DNA of 64,000 nucleotides from Streptomyces sp. AC512_CC834 (GTDB lineage Bacteria; Actinomycetota; Actinomycetes; Streptomycetales; Streptomycetaceae), in NCBI RefSeq assembly GCF_019049325.1, contig NZ_JAGMUO010000013.1, positions 1-64,000 on the forward strand. Direction: 5' to 3'. Positions 34,130-44,311 of the stretch are shown in pieces. The notes under the pieces are model-generated. The model saw only the letters and a program-made list of their open reading frames with translations. It ran no database searches and had not been told where the DNA came from. Numbering within the stretch: the stretch's first letter is position 1; each line of letters starts with the position of its first letter. Made by a program: the position numbers and the translations under genes.

Positions 34130-35764
34130 TCAGTGGGCGCCGGTACCGGTCAGGGACCGGACCTCCAGCTCCGCGTACTTGGCCTCGTCGGGCTTCTCCT
34201 TGGACAGGATCGTGCCCAGCCAGCCCATCAGGAAGCCGAACGGGATCGAGATGAGCCCCGGGTTCTGCAGCGGGAACCAGGCGAAGTCGACGTCCGGGAA
34301 CATCGCCTTCGGGTCGCCGGAGACGACGGGCGAGAACAGCACCAGGCCGACGGCGACGATCAGGCCGCCGTAGATCGACCAAAGGGCGCCCTGGGTGGTG
34401 AACCTCTTCCAGAACAGGCTGTAGAGGATCGTCGGCAGGTTTGCGGACGCGGCGACCGCGAAGGCCAGGGCGACCAGGCCCGCCACGTTCAGGTCGCGGG
34501 CGAGGGCGCCGAGCGCGATGGAGACGATGCCGATGAAGACGGTCGCCCAGCGGGCCGCCTTCATCTCCTCCTTCTCGGTGGCCTGCCCCTTGCGGATGAC
34601 GTTGGCGTAGATGTCGTGCGCGAAGGACGAGGACGAGGCGAGGGTGAGGCCCGCGACCACGGCGAGGATGGTCGCGAAGGCCACCGCCGAGATCGTGGCG
34701 AGCAGGATCGCGCCCCAGGCCGAGTCGACGCCGCCCACGTGCAGCGCGAGCAGGGGCGCGGCCGTGTTGCCGGACGGGTTGGACGCGATGATCTCGTCCT
34801 TCCCGACCAGTGCGGCGGCACCGAAACCGAGCGCGATGGTCATCAGGTAGAAGGCGCCGATGATGCCGATCGCCCAGTTCACGGACTTACGGGCGGCCTT
34901 CGCGTTGGGCACCGTGTAGAAGCGGATCAGGATGTGCGGCAGACCGGCGGTGCCGAGTACGAGGGCGATGCTGAGTGAGATGAAGTCCAGCTTGGACGTA
35001 CCGGTCGCGCCGTACTTCAGTCCGGGCTCCAGGAAGGAGCTGCCCGCGCCGCTGTTCTCGGCGGCCTTGCCGAGCAGGTCGGAGATGTTGAAGTCGAACT
35101 TCAGCAGCACCAGGAAGGTGATCAGGATGGTGCCGCTGATCAGCAGCACGGCCTTGACCATCTGGACCCAGGTGGTGCCCTTCATGCCGCCGATGGTGAC
35201 GTACACGATCATCAGCACGCCGACGAGGGCGACGATGAGGATCTTGCCCGCGTCGGAGGTGATGCCGAGCAGCAGCGAGACGAGGATGCCCGCGCCCGCC
35301 ATCTGGGCCAGCAGGTAGAAGATCGAGACGACGATCGTGGAGGTGCCGGCGGCGGTGCGCACCGGACGCTGGCGCATGCGGTACGCGAGGACGTCGCCCA
35401 TCGTGTAGCGGCCGGAGTTCCGGAGCGGCTCGGCGACCAGGAGCAGCGCGACCAGCCAGGCGACCAGGAAGCCGATGGAGTACAGGAAGCCGTCGTAGCC
35501 GAAGAGGGCGATGGCGCCTGCGATGCCGAGGAAGGACGCCGCGGACATGTAGTCACCGGAGACGGCGAGGCCGTTCTGGAAGGCGCTGAACTGGCGGCCG
35601 CCCGCGTAGAAGTCGGCGGCGTCCTTGGTCTGGCGGCCCGCCCAGACGGTGATGCCGAGCGTCGCGAGGACGAAGACCGCGAAGAGCGTGATGATGAGCG
35701 GCCGGTGCTCGCTGGCCTCGTTGGCGGCGAGTTCGGCGGCGAAAACGGACTGTGCGGGGCTCAT
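34130..35764 (-). CDS. cation:acetate symporter-like sodium:solute symporter (ActP family)
   Basis: This 544-residue SSS-family transporter has about 13 membrane helices. Family stretches are GRQTKDAADFYAGGRQFSAFQNGLAVSGDYMSAASFLG, LRNSGRYTMGDVLAYRM and GTAGLPHILIRFYTVPNAKAARKSV. It probably imports acetate or another short carboxylate with Na+. The adjacent DUF485 gene is the usual partner of ActP. ATG at 35764 overlaps the DUF485 stop by 4 bp, so the two are co-translated. The start is supported by the MSPAQSVFAAE N-terminus preceding the first helix. Confidence 0.93.
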   Translation of the reverse strand: MSPAQSVFAAELAANEASEHRPLIITLFAVFVLATLGITVWAGRQTKDAADFYAGGRQFSAFQNGLAVSGDYMSAASFLGIAGAIALFGYDGFLYSIGFLVAWLVALLLVAEPLRNSGRYTMGDVLAYRMRQRPVRTAAGTSTIVVSIFYLLAQMAGAGILVSLLLGITSDAGKILIVALVGVLMIVYVTIGGMKGTTWVQMVKAVLLISGTILITFLVLLKFDFNISDLLGKAAENSGAGSSFLEPGLKYGATGTSKLDFISLSIALVLGTAGLPHILIRFYTVPNAKAARKSVNWAIGIIGAFYLMTIALGFGAAALVGKDEIIASNPSGNTAAPLLALHVGGVDSAWGAILLATISAVAFATILAVVAGLTLASSSSFAHDIYANVIRKGQATEKEEMKAARWATVFIGIVSIALGALARDLNVAGLVALAFAVAASANLPTILYSLFWKRFTTQGALWSIYGGLIVAVGLVLFSPVVSGDPKAMFPDVDFAWFPLQNPGLISIPFGFLMGWLGTILSKEKPDEAKYAELEVRSLTGTGAH

Positions 35765-36153
35765 GCGCCGCCCTCCATCCGGGACTTGATGGCCTCGGCC
35801 TTGGGGTCGAGCTTCGCGGCGGCGTGCCGCGAGTACCACCAGGCGATGAGGAACGTGGTGACGAACTGGGCGATGCCGAAGACGAAGGCGACGTTGATGT
35901 TGCCGAACAGCTTGGTGCCCATGAAGCCGCCGGCGTAGTTCGACAGCAGCACGTACAGCAGGTACCAGGCCACGAAGGCGACGGTCAGCGGGAACGCGAA
36001 GGAGCGGAAGGAGCGGCGCAGTTCGGCGAACTCGGCGCTCTGCTGCACTTCGGAGAACTCCTCGGCGGAGGGGAGTCGGTGTTCCTCATTCGAGGAGGAC
36101 TCCCCGTTCGAGGGGGGCTCCTCTTTCGAGGGGGGCGGTGCGTCGGTGGCCAC
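35761..36153 (-). CDS. DUF485 small membrane protein, ActP partner
   Basis: This 130-residue protein has an acidic, Pro/Ser-rich N-terminus containing GEE-like repeats (PPSKEEPPSNGESSSNEE). The DUF485 core follows (residues about 48-115): FAELRRSFRSFAFPLTVAFVAWYLLYVLLSNYA and INVAFVFGIAQFVTTFLIAWWYSRHA, two membrane helices. It is first gene of the operon. GTG at 36153 is chosen because AGGAG lies 7 bp upstream and the family core is near; an in-frame start at 36291 is unsupported. The repeated TTCGAGGGGG in the 5' part encodes the repetitive N-terminus. Confidence 0.88.
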   Translation of the reverse strand: MATDAPPPSKEEPPSNGESSSNEEHRLPSAEEFSEVQQSAEFAELRRSFRSFAFPLTVAFVAWYLLYVLLSNYAGGFMGTKLFGNINVAFVFGIAQFVTTFLIAWWYSRHAAAKLDPKAEAIKSRMEGGA

Positions 36154-36629
36154 GGAGTCTCCTCGTACGACGGACATGACGGCTTGGACCTCGCTGTTCT
36201 CGCAGGGAACTGATCGTGCTCGGGCTCCCTGTCCAACGACACGGCGCACCGCGGGGACCGGTTCAACACCCGTGCCACTTTCCGAAGTCACCCTCGGTGG
36301 GTCATTGCTGGCCGGCGACTGCGGGAGATAGCTTCACCCTGCACCACTACGTCATGTACCTGCCCGGTCCGTCACCCGTGTCTCGGGCAGGTGCCGTTTG
36401 CCGGATGATGTGGAGACCCCATGGATCATCTGCGTTCCCCGAGTACCCCGTGCTCCAGACGCGGGCTCGCCCTCGCGGTGCCGGTCGCACCGGGCGTGAA
36501 GGGGTCGGACCGCGAGGTGAGCGACGCCGCGCAGGCACCTCCGCCTGCCCCGCAGGCACCTCCGCCTCCCTGCCACGCACCGGCAGCACGAGATTCCCGA
36601 GCTTTCCCGACGGACTGGAGACACCGCAC
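36154..36629. other. 476-bp divergent promoter region with a hairpin and a short tandem repeat
   Basis: This gap separates the DUF485-ActP operon from the secreted protease. It contains a 9-bp hairpin, ACCTGCCCG at 36358-36366 with CGGGCAGGT at 36384-36392, of terminator or attenuator type. It also has two copies of GCAGGCACCTCCGCCT (36531 and 36552, 21 bp apart) in what would be the protease leader. I see no convincing small gene; the open frames here continue into the protease ORF but look non-coding. Confidence 0.5.
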
Positions 36630-38177
36630 ATGACCGCACCCCTCCCGCGTCACCGCCGCGCCGTCGCGATCCCGGCCGGTCTGGCCGTGGCCGCGTCGCT
36701 GGCGTTCCTGCCGGGCACCCCGGCCGTCGCGGCACCCGCGGCCCAGGCCGCCCCCTCGGGCCCCTCGGCCGCGGCGGACGCGACCTCGCTCAGCTACGTC
36801 GTCAACGTCTCCCCGGGACACCGCCCTTCGCACACCGTGCGGCGGGCGATAGCCAAGGCCGGCGGCACGATCGTGACGTCGTACGACCGGATCGGCGTGA
36901 TCGTCGTCCACTCCGCGAACCCCGACTTCGCCAAGACCGTCCGCAAGGTGCGCGGCGTGCAGTCGGCCGGTGCCACCCGCACCGCGCCGCTGCCCTCGGC
37001 CGCGACCACCGACACGGGCGCCCCGAAGGTGCTCAGCGGCAAGGAACTCGCCGCCGCGAAGGCCGACGCGAAGGCCGACGAGGGCCAGGACCCGCTGGAG
37101 CCGCTCCAGTGGGACCTGCCCGCCATCAAGGCGGACAAGGCGCACGAGAAGTCGCTGGGCAGCAGCAAGGTGACCGTCGCCGTCCTCGACACCGGCGTCG
37201 ACGACACCCACCCGGACATCGCCCCGAACTTCGACCGCGAGGCGTCCGTCAACTGCGTCGCGGGCAAGCCGGACACCACCGACGGCGCCTGGCGGCCGAG
37301 CGCGGCCGAGAGCCCGCACGGCACCCATGTGGCCGGGGAGATAGCCGCCGCCAAGAACGGCATCGGCATGACCGGCGTGGCGCCCGGCGTGAAGGTGGCC
37401 GGCATCAAGGTCGGCAACCCCGACGGCTTCTTCTACACCGAGGCCGTGGTCTGCGGCTTCGTGTGGGCGGCCGAGCACGGCGTCGACGTGACCAACAACA
37501 GCTATTACACCGACCCGTGGTACTTCAACTGCAAGGACGACCCGGACCAGAAGGCACTCGTCGAGGCCGTCTCGCGGGCCACGCGGTACGCGGAGCGGAA
37601 GGGCGCGGTCAACGTCGCCGCGGCCGGCAACGAGAACTACGACCTCACCTCCGACGAGATCACCGACCCGTCCTCGCCGAACGACACCACGCCCGGTGAC
37701 CGGACGGTCGACCCGTCGAAGTGCCTGGACCTCCCGACCCAGCTTCCGGGGGTCGTGACGGTCGCGGCGACCGGTGCGAAGGGCCTCAAGTCGTCGTTCT
37801 CCAACTACGGCCGGGGCATCATCGACATCGCCGCGCCGGGCGGCGACTCGACGGCCTACCAGACGCCGGAGCCGCCCGCCACCAGCGGACTGATCCTGGG
37901 CACGCTGCCCGGCGGCAAGTGGGGCTACATGGCCGGTACGTCGATGGCCTCGCCGCACGTCGCGGGCGTCGCCGCCCTGATCAAGTCGACGCACCCGCAC
38001 GCCTCCCCCGCCATGGTCAAGGCCCTGCTGTACGCCGAGGCCGACGGCACGCGATGCGCCAACCCGTACGACATCGACGGCGACGGCAAGGTCGACGCGG
38101 TGTGCGAGGGCCCGAAGAACCGCAACGGCTTCTACGGCTGGGGCATGACCGACGCGCTGGACGCGGTGACCTGGTAG
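36630..38177 (+). CDS. secreted subtilisin-family (S8) serine protease
   Basis: This 515-residue exported protease has a signal peptide at residues 1-35 (HRRAVAIPAGLAVAASLAFL, cleavage near AVAAPA). An inhibitor-I9-like propeptide occupies about 45-160. The S8 catalytic domain has Asp187 (VLDTGVDDTHPD), His230 (SPHGTHVAGE) and Ser438 (AGTSMASPHVAG), with the oxyanion Asn in AAAGNENYD. A short tail with DIDGDGKVDAVC looks like a calcium loop. The triad is complete, so the enzyme should be active after propeptide removal. ATG at 36630 follows GGACTGGAG. A strong terminator lies downstream. Confidence 0.95.
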   Translation: MTAPLPRHRRAVAIPAGLAVAASLAFLPGTPAVAAPAAQAAPSGPSAAADATSLSYVVNVSPGHRPSHTVRRAIAKAGGTIVTSYDRIGVIVVHSANPDFAKTVRKVRGVQSAGATRTAPLPSAATTDTGAPKVLSGKELAAAKADAKADEGQDPLEPLQWDLPAIKADKAHEKSLGSSKVTVAVLDTGVDDTHPDIAPNFDREASVNCVAGKPDTTDGAWRPSAAESPHGTHVAGEIAAAKNGIGMTGVAPGVKVAGIKVGNPDGFFYTEAVVCGFVWAAEHGVDVTNNSYYTDPWYFNCKDDPDQKALVEAVSRATRYAERKGAVNVAAAGNENYDLTSDEITDPSSPNDTTPGDRTVDPSKCLDLPTQLPGVVTVAATGAKGLKSSFSNYGRGIIDIAAPGGDSTAYQTPEPPATSGLILGTLPGGKWGYMAGTSMASPHVAGVAALIKSTHPHASPAMVKALLYAEADGTRCANPYDIDGDGKVDAVCEGPKNRNGFYGWGMTDALDAVTW

Positions 38178-38244
38178 CCCACACACCGCTGACCCGCTGA
38201 CCCGCTGACCCGCTGCCACCGCTGAGCAGCACGCGCGCGTGAAG

Positions 38245-38277
38245 CGGGCCGGGCGGCCACCCCGGCCGCCCGGCCCG
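38245..38277 (+). terminator. strong terminator after the S8 protease gene
   Basis: CGGGCCGGGCGGCC (38245-38258) and its exact complement (38264-38277) form a 14-bp GC stem with a 5-base loop. Immediately after the protease stop there is also a tandem repeat of CCGCTGAC (four copies, the last degenerate, about 38187-38216). Confidence 0.8.
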
Positions 38278-38327
38278 GTTCGTCGCTCGAGCTTGCCCGG
38301 ATCTGGGGACTTGGTGAAGATCCTGGG

Positions 38328-39335
38328 GTGACCTCGATACGCCCCCCGTCCCGGACCACCGGTGCCGAACGGCACGCGCGGCCCTCCGGCACCGGCCGGA
38401 CCGTGGCCGTACTCGCGCTGGTGGCGCTCGCCGCGCTGATACCCGTACTCGGCCCGTCCCCCGCCCTGCACGGCACCGGGGAGGCCGAGGCACCCGGCAC
38501 CGGCGGCATCGCCCTGCTGCGCGCGGTGCTCTTCGCCGCGCTGAGCGTGCCGCTCGGCGAACTCCTCGTCGACCGGCTGGCCCGGTCGCTCCCCGGCGCT
38601 CCCCCACAGCGGCCCCGCGGCTGGTCGCCGTACGCGGCCACCGCCGGTTTCGTGGCCGCGCTCGGGCTGGCGTCGGTCGTGGCCACCGGCAATCTGGTGC
38701 CGGACAGTGCCGCCGCCATCGACGTCGGCGGTCTCTACGAGTCCCGTGACGGCAAGCTCGCGCTCCTCGAGGTCAACGGGTTCCTCGCGGCGGGGCTGTG
38801 CGCCACCTCGCGCCGGCCCGGGCTCCAGGTCTGGCCGCTGGCCGCCGTGATCGTCGCGGAGGCGCTGCGCGCGCACCCCACGACCGAGTACAGCCCGCTG
38901 CTCGGATCCGGTCTGACCCTCGTCCATCTGACGTGCGCGTCGCTGTGGGTGGGCGGTCTGCTGTACGTGCTGCGGACCCTGCGGCAGTGGCGGGGCGCGG
39001 AGGCGGGGCCGGCCCTGCTGGGCCTCTACGCGCGCGTGGCGGCCGTGCTGCTGGCCGTCCTGACGGCGACGGGGGTGGGCAGTGCGCTGCGCCGGATGCC
39101 GGCGGGCACGATCGTGGACCAGCTCACGGACACGGCGTACGGGCGCGTGCTGCTCGCCAAGGTGCTTCTGGTGGCCGCCGTCGCCGTCCTCGCCCTGTGG
39201 GCCAGGATCCGGCTGGGCCGCGCGAGCGACCCGCTGTCGGCCTGCTCGCCCGCCCGCGCGGAGGTCGTCGCCCTGGGAGTGGTGGTCGCGGTGTCGGGGC
39301 TCCTGACGGCCCTTCCGGTACCGATCCGCTGGTGA
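38328..39335 (+). CDS. CopD-family membrane protein
   Basis: This 335-residue polytopic protein has about eight helices. It resembles the CopD copper-resistance family: the C-terminal block LVHLTCASLWVGGLLYVLRTLR, followed by LTATGVGSALRRMPAG and YGRVLLAKVLLVAAVAVLALW, is the family core. CopD proteins are associated with copper uptake or resistance; no copper chaperone (CopC/YcnI) gene is adjacent here. GTG at 38328 is the family-compatible start, with weak purines upstream. Confidence 0.85.
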   Translation: MTSIRPPSRTTGAERHARPSGTGRTVAVLALVALAALIPVLGPSPALHGTGEAEAPGTGGIALLRAVLFAALSVPLGELLVDRLARSLPGAPPQRPRGWSPYAATAGFVAALGLASVVATGNLVPDSAAAIDVGGLYESRDGKLALLEVNGFLAAGLCATSRRPGLQVWPLAAVIVAEALRAHPTTEYSPLLGSGLTLVHLTCASLWVGGLLYVLRTLRQWRGAEAGPALLGLYARVAAVLLAVLTATGVGSALRRMPAGTIVDQLTDTAYGRVLLAKVLLVAAVAVLALWARIRLGRASDPLSACSPARAEVVALGVVVAVSGLLTALPVPIRW

Positions 39336-39450
39336 GTGCGCGGCAGAGTGTGCGCCGGGGTGCCGCAACGCTCCCCCGGGGTGGGGAACTTGGCGCCGCG
39401 CGGCCCCTGCGGGTCCGGAGTGTCGGTCCCGGCCCGTATCCTCATTGACC

Positions 39451-40443
39451 ATGCTCGAAGACCGCACGACCACGACCGCAGCGCCGTCCGACACGGCGTG
39501 GCCGGCCGCGTACCCGCAGGGGTACGCGGTCGTCGACGTGGAGACCACCGGCCTGGCCCGCGACGACCGCATCATCTCCGCGGCCGTCTACCGACTGGAC
39601 GCCCGCGGCGAGGTCGAGGACCACTGGTACACCCTGGTCAATCCGCAGCGCGATCCCGGCCCGGTGTGGATACACGGTCTGACGAGCGACGTACTCCGGG
39701 GCGCGCCGCTCTTCCCGGACGTCGCCGAGGAGTTCGCCGCCCGGCTCGACGGGCGTGTCCTCGTCGCGCACAACGCCGTCTTCGACTGGCAGATGATCGC
39801 CCGCGAGTACGCGCGCGCGAAGCGCGAGGCGCCGGTGCGTCAACGGCTGTGCACCATCGCCCTGTCCAAGGAGCTGGGCCTGCCGCTGCCCAACCACAAG
39901 CTGGAGTCGCTGGCCGCGCACTTCGGCGTCGTACAGGAGCGGGCGCACCACGCGCTGGACGACGCGCGGGTGCTGGCGGAGGCGTTCCGGCCGAGCCTGC
40001 TCGCCGCGGCGGCCGGGAAGGTGCGGCTGCCGCTGCACGAGTGCCGGCCGCTGACCGAGTTCTCGGACCGGCCCGTGGCCCGGATCGGGCAACAGGCGGG
40101 CTACGGCGGCTACCGGCCGACCAGTTGGCGCCCTTCCCGCAAAAGGCCCGCGTGCCCCCATCCCAACCCGGGGCGGTACGAAGAGGGCAAACGGCTCAAG
40201 CAGGGCATGCGGGTCGCCTTCTCGGGTGACACCTCCGTCGAGCGCGACCTGCTGGAGGACCGCGCGACCGACGCGGGGCTGCACGTCGCCACCAGCCTGT
40301 CCCGGCTGACCAGCCTGCTGGTCACCAATGACCCCGAATCCGGCACGTCGAAGGTGGTCAAGGCCCGTCAGTTCGGCACACCGGTGGTGGACGAGGCGGC
40401 GTTCGGGCAACTGCTCGCGGATGTCGAGCCCGCGGACGGCTGA
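39451..40443 (+). CDS. DEDDh exonuclease with C-terminal BRCT domain (DnaQ-like)
   Basis: This 330-residue protein has an N-terminal DEDDh exonuclease domain (residues about 25-185) with the acidic motifs VVDVETTGL, VAHNAVFDW and HHALDDARV, as in the epsilon subunit of DNA polymerase III. A C-terminal BRCT domain occupies about 250-325 (KQGMRVAFSGDTSVERDLLEDRATDAG, TSLLVTNDPESGTSKVVKARQFG). This domain pair is typical of stand-alone actinobacterial exonucleases thought to act in DNA repair. ATG at 39451 is preferred over TTG at 39445. Confidence 0.9.
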   Translation: MLEDRTTTTAAPSDTAWPAAYPQGYAVVDVETTGLARDDRIISAAVYRLDARGEVEDHWYTLVNPQRDPGPVWIHGLTSDVLRGAPLFPDVAEEFAARLDGRVLVAHNAVFDWQMIAREYARAKREAPVRQRLCTIALSKELGLPLPNHKLESLAAHFGVVQERAHHALDDARVLAEAFRPSLLAAAAGKVRLPLHECRPLTEFSDRPVARIGQQAGYGGYRPTSWRPSRKRPACPHPNPGRYEEGKRLKQGMRVAFSGDTSVERDLLEDRATDAGLHVATSLSRLTSLLVTNDPESGTSKVVKARQFGTPVVDEAAFGQLLADVEPADG

Positions 40444-40582
40444 GCCGTACGTGAGCCGAGCCGTACGTGAGTCGTGGGTGAGCCGGCCGTGAGTCGTGGG
40501 TGAGCCGTACGGACGGGTGATTCCGGGCGACTCGCCCGGCGCCCGCTCGCCCGCGTCGCGGCGACGGCCCACCCTGTGGCGC

Positions 40583-40816
40583 ATGGCGACATGTGAAGTC
40601 TGCGGCAACAACTACGGAATGACCTTCGAGGTCCACGCCCAGGGAGCGGTGCACGTCTTCGACTGCTTCTCCTGCGCGATCCACCGGATGGCCCCCATCT
40701 GCGAGCACTGCCGGGTGCAGGTCATCGGCCAGGGCGTCGAGGTCGAGGGGCACTGGTACTGCGGCGCCCACTGTGCCCGCGCCGAAGGGAGGGCCGGCAT
40801 CGTCGACAAGGTCTGA
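40583..40816 (+). CDS. small zinc-ribbon (LIM-like) protein, function unknown
   Basis: This 77-residue protein is built on paired cysteines: CEVCGNNYG, FDCFSCAIHRM, ICEHCRVQV and WYCGAHCARA. The spacing (C-x2-C, C-x2-C-x2-H, C-x2-C, C-x3-C) suggests two zinc sites in a LIM-like fold. I remember homologues across actinobacteria annotated only as hypothetical. The ATG at 40583 has no strong ribosome site. The preceding 140 bp carry degenerate repeats of GAGCCGTACGTGAGTCG and no other feature. Confidence 0.82.
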   Translation: MATCEVCGNNYGMTFEVHAQGAVHVFDCFSCAIHRMAPICEHCRVQVIGQGVEVEGHWYCGAHCARAEGRAGIVDKV

Positions 40817-40879
40817 GCGCCTCGGCCGTCGCGGGGACCTCCCCGCGAGGGCCGATCCCGGCCAAGGTACCGTCGACGC

Positions 40880-41698
<819 letters not shown>

Positions 41699-41762
41699 CG
41701 ACCGGCACGGACGGCGCGGACGGATCCGATTGCTCCGTCCCCGGTCGGGAAGATGAGATCTC

Positions 41763-43550
41763 GTGCACACCCACATCGAGGACTACGCGCTCATCGGCGA
41801 CCAGCAGACCGCGGCCCTGGTCTCCGCGGACGGCTCCGTGGACTGGCTCTGCCTGCCCCGCTTCGACTCGGCCGCCTGCTTCGCCAGAATCCTGGGCGAC
41901 GAGGACAACGGCCACTGGCGCATCGCTCCCAAAGGTGCCGAACGCTGCACGCGGCGTGCCTACCGGCCGGACACCCTCGTCCTGGACACCGAGTGGGAGA
42001 CCGAGGAGGGTTCGGTCCGGGTCACCGACCTGATGCCCCAGCGCGACCGTGCCCCCGACCTCGTACGCGTCGTGGAGGGCCTGAGCGGCGAGGTCACCGT
42101 GCACAGCGTGCTCCGGCTGCGCTTCGACTACGGCTCGATCGTGCCGTGGGTGCGCAGGTCCGACGGGCACCGGGTGGCCGTCGCCGGGCCGGACTCGGCC
42201 TGGCTGCGCAGCGAGCCCGCGGTCCGTAGCTGGGGCGAGGAGTTCGGGACGCACGCGGAGTTCACGGTCGCCGCGGGCGAGAAGGTCGCGTTCGTGCTGA
42301 CCTGGCACCCCTCGCACGAGCCCCGCCCGCCGCTGATCGACCCGTACGAGTCGCTGGAGCACAGTGTCGAGGACTGGCGCCAGTGGGCCGCGCGCTGCCG
42401 CTACGAGGGTCCGTACCGGGACGCCGTCGTCCGTTCCCTGATCACGCTGAAGGCGCTCACCTACAAGCCCACCGGCGGCATCGTGGCCGCCCCCAGCACC
42501 TCGCTGCCCGAGGAACCGGGTGGCGTGCGCAACTGGGACTACCGCTTCTGCTGGCTGCGCGACTCCACCCTGACCCTGGGCGCCCTGCTGTCGGCCGGGT
42601 ATCTGGAGGAGGCCGAGGCCTGGCGCGACTGGCTGCTGCGCGCGGTCGCGGGCAACCCGGCGGACCTGCAGATCATGTACGGCGTCGCGGGCGAGCGACG
42701 GCTGCCCGAGTTCGAGCTGCCCTGGCTGTCCGGCTTCGCCGGGTCCACGCCCGTACGCATCGGCAACGACGCGGTGAACCAGCTCCAGCTTGATGTGTAC
42801 GGCGAGGTCATGGACTCCCTGTCGCTGGCCCGGCTGGCGGGCATGCGTCCCCGGCCGCAGATGTGGGAGCTGCAGTGCGCCCTGATGGAGTTCCTGGCCA
42901 CGGCGTGGCGGGAGCCCGACGAGGGGTTGTGGGAGGTGCGGGGCGGGCGCCGGCAGTTCGTGCACTCGAAGGTGATGGCGTGGGTGGCCCTGGACCGGGC
43001 GGTGCGCACGCTGGAGCACCACCCCGAGCTGGGCGGCGGCGACCTCGACGGGTGGCGCGCACTGCGCGACGAGGTGCACCGCGAGGTGTGCGAGAAGGGC
43101 TACGACCCGCGGCGCAATACCTTCACCCAGTCCTACGGCTCGCGGGAGCTGGACGCCTCGCTGCTGCTCATCCCGCGCGTGGGCTTCCTGCCGCCGGACG
43201 ACCCGCGCGTCGTCGGCACGGTCGACGCGATCGGCGCGGAACTGACCCGGGACGGCCTGGTGCACCGCTACAGCACCGAGGGCGAGCAGGTCGACGGGCT
43301 GCCGGGGGGCGAGGGGACGTTCCTGGTGTGCTCGTTCTGGTACGCCGACGCACTGCACGCGACCGGCCGGACGAAGGAGGCCAGGGAACTGTTCGGACGG
43401 CTGGTGGGGCTCGCCAACGACGTGGGGCTGCTGGCGGAGGAGTACGACCCGGTGGCCGGACGCCAGCTCGGCAACTTCCCGCAGGCCTTCAGTCACGTCG
43501 GCCTGGTGAACACGGCCCTCGCCCTGTTCGGGGACGAGGGGGCAGGATAG
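41763..43550 (+). CDS. glycoside hydrolase family 15 protein (trehalase/glucoamylase-like)
   Basis: This is a 595-residue protein with the domain layout of actinobacterial GH15 enzymes. The N-terminal beta-sandwich domain (IEDYALIGDQQTAALVSADGSVDWLCLPRFDSAACFARILG) precedes an (alpha/alpha)6 barrel with NWDYRFCWLRDSTLTLGALL, GWLRE-like segments and the conserved C-terminal LAEEYDPVAGRQLGNFPQAFSHVGLVNTAL. Mycobacterial relatives hydrolyse trehalose. The substrate here is inferred only. There is no signal peptide, so the protein is cytoplasmic. It begins with GTG at 41763. The following SDR starts 5 bp after its stop. Confidence 0.93.
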   Translation: MHTHIEDYALIGDQQTAALVSADGSVDWLCLPRFDSAACFARILGDEDNGHWRIAPKGAERCTRRAYRPDTLVLDTEWETEEGSVRVTDLMPQRDRAPDLVRVVEGLSGEVTVHSVLRLRFDYGSIVPWVRRSDGHRVAVAGPDSAWLRSEPAVRSWGEEFGTHAEFTVAAGEKVAFVLTWHPSHEPRPPLIDPYESLEHSVEDWRQWAARCRYEGPYRDAVVRSLITLKALTYKPTGGIVAAPSTSLPEEPGGVRNWDYRFCWLRDSTLTLGALLSAGYLEEAEAWRDWLLRAVAGNPADLQIMYGVAGERRLPEFELPWLSGFAGSTPVRIGNDAVNQLQLDVYGEVMDSLSLARLAGMRPRPQMWELQCALMEFLATAWREPDEGLWEVRGGRRQFVHSKVMAWVALDRAVRTLEHHPELGGGDLDGWRALRDEVHREVCEKGYDPRRNTFTQSYGSRELDASLLLIPRVGFLPPDDPRVVGTVDAIGAELTRDGLVHRYSTEGEQVDGLPGGEGTFLVCSFWYADALHATGRTKEARELFGRLVGLANDVGLLAEEYDPVAGRQLGNFPQAFSHVGLVNTALALFGDEGAG

Positions 43551-43555
43551 GGCCC

Positions 43556-44311
43556 ATGGATCTTGGACTGAAGGACCGCGTGTACGTCGTCACGGGAGCC
43601 ACCCGGGGCCTGGGCAACGCCACCGCGCGGGAGCTGGTCGCCGACGGGGCGAAGGTGGTCGTCACGGGGCGGGACGAGAAGAGCGTCACGGACGCCGCGG
43701 CGGCGCTGGGCCCGGACGTGGTGGGCGTGGCCGCGGACAACGCCGACCCGGAGGCCGCCGGCCGGCTGATCGCGACCGCCCGTGAGCGCTTCGGCCGCTT
43801 CGACGGCGTACTGATCAGTGTGGGCGGGCCGCCGCCCGGGTTCGTCGCCGACACCACGGACGAGCAGTGGCAGTCGGCGTTCGAGTCGGTGTTCCTCGGC
43901 GCGGTGCGTCTTGCGCGGACGGCGGCGGCCGAGCTGGAGGAGGGCGGGGTCGTCGGCTTCGTGCTGTCGGGCTCGGTGCACGAGCCGATCCCGGGCCTGA
44001 CCATCTCCAACGGGCTGCGGCCCGGACTGGCCGGCTTCGCCAAGTCCCTCGCCGACGAGCTGGGCCCGCGCGGCATCCGCGTCGTCGGCCTGCTGCCGGG
44101 CCGCGTCGACACCGACCGGGTGCGCGAGCTGGACGGGCGGTCCGCCGACCCGGAGGCGACCAGGACGGCCGTCGAGTCGCGCATCCCGCTGCGCCGCTAC
44201 GGCACCCCGGAGGAGTTCGGCCGCACGGCCGCGTTCCTGCTGTCCCCCGCCGCGTCGTACGTCACGGGCGTGATGCTTCCGGTGGACGGCGGCGGGCGGC
44301 ACGGGTTCTAG
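43556..44311 (+). CDS. SDR-family protein with an atypical active site
   Basis: This 251-residue SDR-fold protein has TGATRGLG for cofactor binding (residues 13-20). The NNAG motif is replaced by SVGGPPPG (88-95), and the catalytic YxxxK position is occupied by Ser151-x3-Arg155 (TISNGLRPGLAGFAKSLADE). The C-terminal YVTGVMLPVDGGGRHGF is normal. The Tyr-less SN-x2-R form is known among SDR relatives annotated as FabG-like, whose reactions are largely unassigned. The gene starts 5 bp after the GH15 stop, so the two are likely co-transcribed. Its 3' end runs into a repeat of GGCACGGGTTC. Confidence 0.88.
   Translation: MDLGLKDRVYVVTGATRGLGNATARELVADGAKVVVTGRDEKSVTDAAAALGPDVVGVAADNADPEAAGRLIATARERFGRFDGVLISVGGPPPGFVADTTDEQWQSAFESVFLGAVRLARTAAAELEEGGVVGFVLSGSVHEPIPGLTISNGLRPGLAGFAKSLADELGPRGIRVVGLLPGRVDTDRVRELDGRSADPEATRTAVESRIPLRRYGTPEEFGRTAAFLLSPAASYVTGVMLPVDGGGRHGF

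Noticed and set aside
36426..39575. Minus-strand open frame of 1049 codons across the S8 protease and CopD genes
   Set aside because: It lies opposite genes with a complete catalytic triad and clear signal peptide. The antisense frame is Arg/Gly/Val-rich low complexity.
40444..40582. Degenerate GAGCCGTACGTGAGTCG repeats before the small zinc-ribbon gene
   Set aside because: They are too degenerate to define a unit and have no partner motif. They are noted in the gene entry only.
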